The notes under the pieces: model-generated
The model's input: only the letters and a program-made list of their open reading frames with translations
Databases searched by the model: none
What the model was told of the DNA's origin: nothing
Program-made: the position numbers and the translations under genes
NCBI GenBank assembly: GCA_900128585.1
Contig: LT642595.1
Span: 1-14,005 of the forward strand
Source of the DNA: Stramenopiles sp. TOSAG23-3
Lineage: Eukaryota; Sar
Direction: 5' to 3'
DNA length: 14,005 bases
Shown here: piece after piece, positions 7,619 through 14,005 of the stretch
Position numbering within the stretch: the first letter of the stretch is position 1
How the letters are laid out: every line of letters begins with the position of its first letter

Positions 7619-8009
7619 GTTTCTAACTATCGAAAGTATACGGTGCAAGCACCCCCTCTTGTTGAGTATTACCCCTTCCCCACCCACGGTTTCCTAACGT
7701 TTACCACGCGACGAGAAACCCCTACTTAAATGCCCCCCGCGCTTTCAATCATAACAAGAGGGAAAAAATAATTTCGAATATTTTGTGCGTGTTCATATAC
7801 ATATAAATTTATCTATCACGACTGTGAAAATGTAAAGATAGAAAAAAAAAAGTATATTATTATTTAATACTTACAGTATTATTTCTTCTTCTATTATCTC
7901 CTCCACCAAAAATATAAATATTTTTAATAAAAAAAAAAAATTTTTTTAAATTATTACCATCGTATTATCATCATCATACAATATTTATTTTTATTATAAT
8001 AATTATACC

Positions 8010-8236
8010 TCTTCTTTTTTTCTTCTTTTTTTCTTCTTTTTTTTAATATTTTATTAATAAAAAATAAAAAAGCTCTTCTTCTTCTTGTTTCTTTCTTGTT
8101 TCTTTCTTGTTTCTTTCTTCTTTTTTTATCTTCTTTTTCTTCTTTTTCTTCTTCTTCTTCTTCTTCTTCTTCTTCTTCTTCTTTTCTTCTTCTTTCTTCT
8201 TCTTCTTCTTCTTCTTCTTCTTCTTCTTTCTTCTTC
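8010..8236. repeat. TTC/TTTC pyrimidine microsatellite
   Basis: The plus strand is almost entirely C and T across much of this interval, with long TTC arrays from about 8146 to 8236 interrupted by TTTC, and TTTCTTG units at about 8088-8118. It is an imperfect polypyrimidine/polypurine tract that could adopt triplex structures. Confidence 0.9.
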
Positions 8237-8830
8237 GATAATCTCAAACACAAAACAAAACAAACAATAGCAAATAGCAACCAATCTACTAATAAAAATA
8301 ATAATAATAAAATTCAACTCTCCTCTTTCTTCTTTCTTCTCTTTTTTCTTCTATAATTCTATAATAATATTTAATTCTTTCTCTATCCTTCTCTCCCTCT
8401 CTCCCTCTCTTCAGATCTTCTTCTCTTCGGAAGAACGTTAATGAAAGGGGGATGCATTGTTAGGATATTTTACATACTATTTACCTGCTGTTTTGTATTA
8501 TTTATTTATAATAATAATAATAGTGTCTATTATTATATTATGAGTATTATTCCCCTACTAATAATACTACGGTAATAAAGGAGAAGAAGGAGTATGAAAA
8601 AATAATATTATTATTATTAAAAATAAAACAACAACAACTGAAACTACCGAACTATATATAACTACAATGGAACAACCTTCTTTTTTTTCTTCTGTTGAAC
8701 AAAAAAAAGAAGAACTATTATTACATATATTGGTTCTCGCGTTTCAAAAGACAATGTATGTAATTGTGAAAGATGAAATGGTTTTCACTGATTTACGCAC
8801 GAATCTGTCCATTCATTAAAAAAGGTTTCT

Positions 8831-8866
8831 TTCTCTCTCTCTCTCTCTATATATATATACATATAT
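8831..8866. repeat. CT then TA dinucleotide microsatellite
   Basis: A run of CT dinucleotides passes directly into TA dinucleotides, ending about 45 bases before the kinesin-5 start codon. It probably lies in the kinesin promoter or 5' leader. Confidence 0.85.
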
Positions 8867-8911
8867 CTTGTATTATCTTTGAAACGAACTGTACAACATA
8901 TATAGCCAGCA

Positions 8912-11900
8912 ATGCCGAAACATAATAGCTCGTCGACAAAGAAGGACAACGTGTCCGTCGTGCTTCGTTGCCGGCCACAGAACAGGCGGGAGTTGCGAGG
9001 GAAGGACCCCGTGATTGTCAGCTGCAACTCTAACAATGATAGCGTTATGATCCAGACCGTCGAAAGAAACACCAAACAGACAAAGAAATTTAACTTTGAC
9101 AAAGTATTCGGACAGTACAGCACGCAGAAGGAAGTGTACCAGACCGTGGTGGCGCCCGTGGTCCACGAAGTGCTGGAAGGGTTCAACTGCACCGTCTTTG
9201 CGTACGGTCAGACGGGCACAGGGAAAACGCACACCATGGAAGGGGATTTAAAGAACCAAGAAATGAAGGGAATAATCCCTCGCGCCGTCGAGCACATTTT
9301 TGAAACCTTGAATACGTTGACCAAAGACATGGAGTACAGCGTAAAAATTTCATTCCTTGAGCTGTACAACGAGCAGCTGGACGACTTGCTGGTGGCCTCG
9401 GAGACGAAGCACGCCCCAGAGCTGCGCCTCTGCGAGGACAAAAAAGCGCGGGGTCCTCGTGCAGAACTTGGAAAACGTTCTCGTGAACGACCCGAAGGAC
9501 ATTTACGAAAAGCTGGAAGAGGCTTTGCAAAAGCGAAAGGTCAGCGAGACAAAAATGAACAAGCAAAGCTCTCGGTCCCACACTATTTTCACGATGATGA
9601 TTCACATCAAAGAGACGACCCCGGAGGGGGAAGATCTGCTCAAGGTCGGGAAACTCAACCTGGTCGATCTGGCAGGTTCGGAGTGCGTCGGGCGCTCCGG
9701 GGCCACGGGGGACCGCAAACGCGAGGCGGGAAACATAAACCAGTCACTGCTGACCCTTGGCCGAGTCATTTCCGCCCTGGTGGAAAAGCGGGGTCACATC
9801 CCGTACCGTGACAGCAAGCTAACCCGCCTGCTCCAGGAAAGCCTGGGTGGCAAAGCAAAGACCACCATCATTGCGACGATTTCCCCGTCGGGGGACGCCA
9901 GCGACGAGACCTTGTCGACGCTCAGCTACGCAAGCCGCGCAAAGAGCATAGAAAATCGTCCGGAAATCAACCAGCGCATGACCAAAAAGACTCTGATCAA
10001 AGAGTACAGCGTTGAGATAACCCGGATCAAGGAAGAGCTGAAGGCCGCCCGGGAGAAGAACGGCGTCTTTCTGCCAAAAGATAGGTACGACGAAATGATC
10101 AGCGAGATCGAGACGAAGGGGCACTCGATCGCGGAGCTGGAGGCCGCACTTGAACGCCGTCAGGCAGAATTCAAGGAAATCCAGGAAAAGTTTGGGATCA
10201 CAAAGCACGAGTTGGAGGAGACAAAAGGGGAGTTGCTGAGCACTCAAAACGAACTCAAGGACACAACGCTCGTCCTGGACGACCGGGAGGCCGTGTTTGG
10301 GAAGTTGTCGGTCGAGGCGACGGCTGCGGTAACGACCGGGGAGGAGGCCGTCTCCGACGTGTCGCAACTGCACGAAAAAGTAGCCCGCAAAGCTGCGGTT
10401 GTGGATTCAAACCGCAACAGAACGACAGAGTTTGTGCGCACGGTCCAGGCAAGCGTGGAAAAGATTCAGTCCAGCTGCACTGAAGCCTCGAAAAAGGACC
10501 TAGAGAATGACCAGATTGTAATGGACAAACTGAAAACCCTCGAGGCTTCCTCAAACGAGTACTCCAAAGCGCTGCACGACAAGCTGGGGGCACTTGAGGG
10601 AAAGTTTCAGGATTTTAACGTTGCATTTAACGACCGTGCAACTTCACGAAGCGAGGCTTTCTTCAAGAGCCAGGATGAAGCCCAAAGGTTGGTTCTGGAG
10701 GCCGTCGAGTCCATCCGGGCCCTCGTCAAGGAACGCGATGATCGCAGTGCCGACTTGATCACGGAGCAGAAAGATGCGATTGGCGCGTCGATGAAGCACC
10801 GTAGCGATTACTTCAGCTCAATGTTCCAGCCCTCCCTCGAAGCAATGCAAAAATCTGTTGACGCGTTTTCGGTAGAGATAGTTTCCAAGATGGAGTCCAC
10901 TTTTGCCGCGAACAATCAGCACGTAGAGTGTGTCGAGGAAACGATTGGATCGTTTTCCGAACAGGCCAAGAGTGCATCCGATGAATTCAAAGCAGAGCAA
11001 ACGAAGCGGTTCCAGGAGCACAAGGAAAACGAGGAAAAGGAACGTGCGGCAATGATGAAAAAAATGCAAGCCATGTTTTTAGATTTTAGCAGCAAGCAAA
11101 CTGATCGTTTTCAGAATTTCATGGAACACGCCCAAAAGCACGAAGAGGTCGTGGTCCAGGACATCGACGGCATGCTGGCCACGCACAAAGCGTCTACAGA
11201 AACCATGAAGTCCGAGGCTGGGGCGAACAAGAAGGTTATGGAAAATGCCGTCAAAGCATTTTCCGACGCCACCGCCAAGAATTTTACCTCCTTCAAAGAG
11301 AGTGCCGACGAGTACCAAAAGGGTGCCAGCGATTCTGAAAATGCAATGGTTGCCGCGTTCGATTCTTTTTCCAAGGAAAACGTCAACATGATGAAGACGT
11401 TCGGCGAGAGCGTCCAATCCTTTCACACCACTGTCGAGACGGAAACAGGCACTGCAAAAAAGGAGGCAATCGCGTTTCACGAGGGGAGCGTTGAAATGGT
11501 AAAGGAGCACGGTGATAGTATGGTTTCGGACGATCTTGCATATATCAAGACGTCCATTACAGACGGGACCGAGTTTCAAGCGACTTGGGGCACGGAGACG
11601 ACTGCACACGTTGAAGCGGCAATGGTGGCAAAGAGGTCAAGCGAAGAAGAACTTGTCTCAATATCTACTGTCGCGAAAGAGGCCTCCGAGGCGTTTGAGA
11701 AATCACTTGAAACAGACATTGCGACCGGGCGAACCCCGCAAAAGAAAGAGTACATCATTCCCAAACAATTGGCCTCTCTGAATCCCAGAGACATTGTGCT
11801 GCAAAATTTGAAGCGCTCTCTCAACGTCTCTGAAGGGGGCGACGAATTGCCATTGGCTGAATCCCCGACGGCCTCCCCAAAGAGCACAGTAGCCAGTAGT

Positions 11901-12344
11901 ACGGAGGAAGACTCGCCCAAACCGGAGGATGCCCCCAAAGCGGACGAGAAGGCCGTGGAGAACTGTATAGAAAACAAGACGAACGAAACGAAGAAAGTTG
12001 ATCTCGGTGCGGGCAACCCCCCAGCCCCGGAGGCAACCAAGCAGAAGCTTGCTGTTCCCGAGAACAAGGAAAACAAACCGACTACTAGGGTAGCGAAGAA
12101 TGGGAGGAAACCGGCGGAGTTCGAAGCGAAGAAAGGGAGAAAATCGGCGGAGTTCGAAGCGAAGAAAGGGAGAAAATCGGCGGAGTTCGAAGCGAAGAAA
12201 GGAAGAAAATCGGCGGAGTTCGAAGCGAAGAAAGGGAGAAAATCAGCGGAGTTCGAGTCGAAGAAAAAGGTCGCGGCAAAGACTAGGTCCACCAGAAGCC
12301 GCATTCCAAGGAGTAGAAAGGCAGTTTTGTCTGACAAGAATTAG
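8912..12344 (+). CDS. Kinesin-5 (BimC/Eg5 family) mitotic motor (one frameshift)
   Basis: Read across one frame break, the product is about 1143 residues, close to human Eg5 (1056). Kinesin-5 is a tetrameric plus-end motor that slides antiparallel spindle microtubules apart. The N-terminal motor has SVVLRCRP, the P-loop GQTGTGKT (residues 99-106), switch I NKQSSRSH (216-223), switch II LVDLAGSE (250-257), GNINQSLLTLGRVI, and the neck region after NRPEINQ. A long stalk of coiled coil and helical repeats covers about residues 370-900. The BimC box GRTPQKKEYIIP contains the CDK1-type site T941 (codon 11733-11735), followed by NPRDIVLQNLKRS as in Eg5. The tail ends with five 11-residue repeats (1061-1115) and a basic end. 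The frame from 8912 changes by one base at about 9440-9453, inside the motor; the rest runs to TAG at 12342-12344. One base fewer in the A6 or G4 run gives a normal EDKK(A)RGVLVQNLE motor sequence. Confidence 0.93.
9440..9453 (+). other. Frame break in the kinesin-5 motor domain at A6/G4 runs
   Basis: The frame from 8912 is correct up to LRLCEDKK, and the frame one base on is correct from RGVLVQNLENV. Between them lie AAAAAA (9440-9445) and GGGG (9450-9453). One extra base in either run explains the break. An unusual +1 recoding site is possible but less likely. Confidence 0.85.
12093..12257 (+). repeat. Five 33-base in-frame tandem repeats in the kinesin-5 tail
   Basis: Five consecutive 33-base units encode AKKGRKSAEFE with unit 1 as AKNGRKPAEFE. 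Units 2 and 3 are identical, unit 4 has one synonymous change, and unit 5 has two synonymous changes. Each unit carries a basic cluster with RKS, which looks like a site for a basophilic kinase, and an acidic AEFE. The array lies beyond the BimC box, near the C terminus. Confidence 0.92.
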
Positions 12345-12620
12345 CAGGCGAACAATTCGAATCATTGTATTTAACAAAAAACTACTCTATCATTAGTTTT
12401 TTTTTTATCATAACAAAAAACAAAAATTTGGCTGTTATATAAAGTATCTTATGCGTATCATACGAAAATGCTTTACTCTTAAGATTTTACAGAGTTAAGC
12501 CACTTGATACATGTATTTAAAATCTTGGTTATTTTCATTTATGTATATGTACGAACGAATATTTATGGTACAATGATGCCTTCTTATTGCCTGCCATCTC
12601 CCGTCTGCTCCATGGTTTCT
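12345..12620. other. Tail-to-tail intergenic region
   Basis: This 276-base AT-rich spacer holds the 3' ends of kinesin-5 (plus) and LSM12 (minus). No convincing polyadenylation signal, RNA gene or coding sequence stands out. Confidence 0.6.
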
Positions 12621-13380
12621 CTAATCCATGCCTTGCTTTTGACGTATGCCGGTCAACACCTTCTTCAAGTGCATCAGTGCATTGGCTTCTTTCCCCTGGC
12701 AATTCTCAGGTTTGTACGGGGCCTCAATGATCAGCTGCAGATCGGGCATGTGAATCATGTTTGTTGCCTCTCTCCATTCGCAGTTATATTGTTTTGCTAG
12801 AGTATCGAAGAGGGCTTGGACCTGCGGGGTAACGCCTTCGCGAACTCGTTTGTCGGCCTGAACCGCGGCCTCCATTGCCTCGTTGAAGCGTTCCTGGGCG
12901 AGCTGTAGGTCCACCTCTGGCAAGTCGCCCAGCGGTTGGTTCGGCCCCTTCTCCAGAATTTTGATGTTTTCAATCGAAGACTGGTTGATAATCCTAATGT
13001 TCCTTTTAAGGGTGGTATACTCCCGGTTTTCGTCTGTTGCACGACGAAAAAGAAGGGTTAATCAGAAGAAAACGTTTGGTTAGGACATTGTCGAACGGGC
13101 GGACGGACGGGAGCGTGAAATCAGATTTGTGTAAAGGCCATTAATCAAGAGTTTATTGAGTAATCATAATGCTGGGACCATTGAATCATCATCTTTGAAA
13201 GGGTAGAAGAAGGGGTAAACATGTGGTGTACTTACGTATTATTAAAATGCCGGCGCTTGCATCAAACGCAAACACTCCCCCTTTGTATTCATCTCCAAGG
13301 ACAGTCTTTACAGAGATTACACTCCCAGCAACGACTTCGTCCGGAGGAACGCCACCTAGGTTTCCCGTGTTTGAAGCCAT
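12621..13380 (-). CDS. LSM12: LSM12 homologue (Lsm domain plus anticodon-binding-like AD domain), two exons
   Basis: Exon 1 is 13236-13380 and exon 2 is 12621-13033, spliced length 558 bases, giving 185 residues (human LSM12 is 195). Exon 1 starts MASNTGNLGG and encodes an Sm-like fold (VVAGSVISVKTVLGDEYKG, then GVFAFDASAGILII). Splicing completes this strand as ILIIHENREYTTLK. Exon 2 carries the C-terminal AD domain: YNCEWREATNMI, IIEAPYKPENCQGKEANALMHLKKVL, closely matching the human pattern CKWQEKNIVV...[23 protein letters not shown]. LSM12 is an RNA- and ataxin-2-associated protein, also reported as an NAADP-binding partner of two-pore channels in animals. An in-frame ATG at 13443 would add 21 hydrophobic residues, but LSM12 is not a secreted protein, so the ATG at 13380 is preferred. 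The stop is TAG. It is convergent with kinesin-5. Confidence 0.92.
13034..13235 (-). other. Spliceosomal intron in LSM12 (202 bases)
   Basis: The donor reads ATAC|GTAAGT and the acceptor CAACAG|ACG on the minus strand. A pyrimidine-rich tract with CTGATTAAC, a candidate branch site, lies about 40 bases before the acceptor. Splicing joins the Lsm domain in phase (C+AC codon, His) and gives an integral frame to the stop. Confidence 0.93.
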
Positions 13381-13927
13381 ATGGAAATCGAATCCCAACA
13401 AACAAATGCACAAACTCGCACAAGCGGAAACAATAGCGCGCAAGCCCTGTATTCCTTCTATTTACGTTTTTTAGTCCGTATCTATTATCTAATATAAATT
13501 GTTATAACTAATTGTTATAACTAATTATATATAAATAATAAAAAAAGTTAACAAACAAAAGAGAAGAAGAAAGCTTGATAGAAGAAGATTTTTTTATTTT
13601 TTTATTTTATGATGATGAATGAGAAGATGATGATTGATGAAGATGATAGAAGAAGAAAAAAAGAAAAGGCTGCAACAACACAACGCCGGTTGGACGATTG
13701 ACCACAATACCACAATCAGAATCATCAGCAGCAAGCCTCCTCTTCTTCCATTTCTATTAAATACTAATTAATAATAGTCGTTCTATACTGTATTTATGTT
13801 ATTATATTATACGAATACTAAATAGCATAATGAAATCAAGTTGATACATATTATCACACACTACATTACAATATCGGTAATAATTAAGTAATCCCTCCTT
13901 TCTTGTTTTTGTCAACCACAAACCAAC

Positions 13928-14003
<76 letters not shown>

Positions 14004-14005
14004 AA
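13381..14005. other. AT-rich spacer upstream of LSM12, ending in a GAAA microsatellite
   Basis: Bases near 13381-13470 probably contain the LSM12 5' leader. A doubled 14-base unit AATTGTTATAACTA occurs at about 13497-13525, followed by AT-rich and GAAGA-rich DNA. No gene is seen up to the window end. Confidence 0.7.
13927..14005. repeat. GAAA tetranucleotide microsatellite at the window end
   Basis: About 19 near-perfect GAAA/AAAG units run to the last base of the window, so the array is truncated by the window edge. Confidence 0.95.

Larger units (their letters stand above)
7688..8911. other. AT- and microsatellite-rich head-to-head spacer
   Basis: This 1.2 kb region should carry the divergent promoters of the coiled-coil gene (minus) and kinesin-5 (plus). 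It is dominated by T-runs, TTC/TTTC arrays (about 8010-8236), a second pyrimidine tract (about 8318-8412), and a CT run passing into TA repeats (8831-8866). The open frames found here encode only poly-Glu/Lys/Arg or poly-Ser/Phe/Leu and are microsatellite artefacts. I see no gene. Confidence 0.8.

Noticed and set aside
7954-8356. Poly-Glu/Arg and poly-Ser/Phe/Leu frames on both strands
   Set aside because: They are translations of the TTC/GAA microsatellite.
11576-12337. 253-residue antisense frame in the kinesin tail with repeated SADFLPFFASN
   Set aside because: It mirrors the 33-base repeats of the kinesin tail, which match a real protein on the plus strand including the BimC box.
13381-13443. 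N-terminal hydrophobic extension of LSM12 (Met at 13443)
   Set aside because: LSM12 is a cytosolic/nuclear protein, and MASNTGNLGG at 13380 is a typical start; the upstream in-frame codons are probably 5' leader.
1-14005. CRISPR arrays, tRNA or rRNA genes, transposons
   Set aside because: No direct repeats with spacers, cloverleaf sequences, rRNA cores or transposase-like proteins were found; the repeats are microsatellites or local tandem arrays.

Overview
The window is nuclear DNA from a gene-dense, intron-poor single-celled eukaryote, probably an alga or related protist. Coding regions have balanced to GC-rich base composition. They sit in very AT-rich spacers full of TTC/GAA, GAAA, CT and TA microsatellites. 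One spliceosomal GT-AG intron with good signals is visible, the proteins are typically eukaryotic (kinesin-5, LSM12, a membrane RING-H2 protein, GILT, GH20 hexosaminidase), and one gene appears to encode a selenoprotein. The exact lineage cannot be fixed from the sequence.

Layout. Six protein genes alternate strictly in strand. GILT-like selenoprotein (+, 765-1421) runs tail-to-tail with a GH20 beta-N-acetylhexosaminidase (-, 1935-3782). A 1.2-1.4 kb AT-rich head-to-head spacer with degenerate tandem repeats follows. Next, a multi-pass RING-H2 protein (+, 5155-6523) runs tail-to-tail with a coiled-coil protein (-, 6782-7618). A second microsatellite-rich head-to-head spacer follows. Then kinesin-5 (+, 8912-12344) runs tail-to-tail with LSM12 (-, 12621-13380, two exons). 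The window begins in a TTC microsatellite and ends in a GAAA microsatellite.

Main discovery. The GILT-like gene has an in-frame TGA exactly where the first cysteine of the CxxC redox motif belongs (U-P-E-C). About 70 bases after its TAG stop lies a hairpin with the features of a eukaryotic SECIS element: a UGA/GA quartet, a 13-position helix with one mismatch, and an AA-starting apical loop. Gene and element together make a convincing selenocysteine-containing secreted or lysosomal thiol reductase.

Other points. The GH20 gene has a C-terminal membrane anchor. A plausible signal peptide lies in frame upstream of its first usable ATG, separated from it by one TGA; a 54-base intron could remove that codon. 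The RING and kinesin genes are each broken by one extra base near a homopolymer (G11 and A6/G4), which looks like sequence error more than biology. The genes do not form an obvious shared pathway. GILT and GH20 would both fit a lysosomal or secretory degradation role, and kinesin-5 is mitotic.
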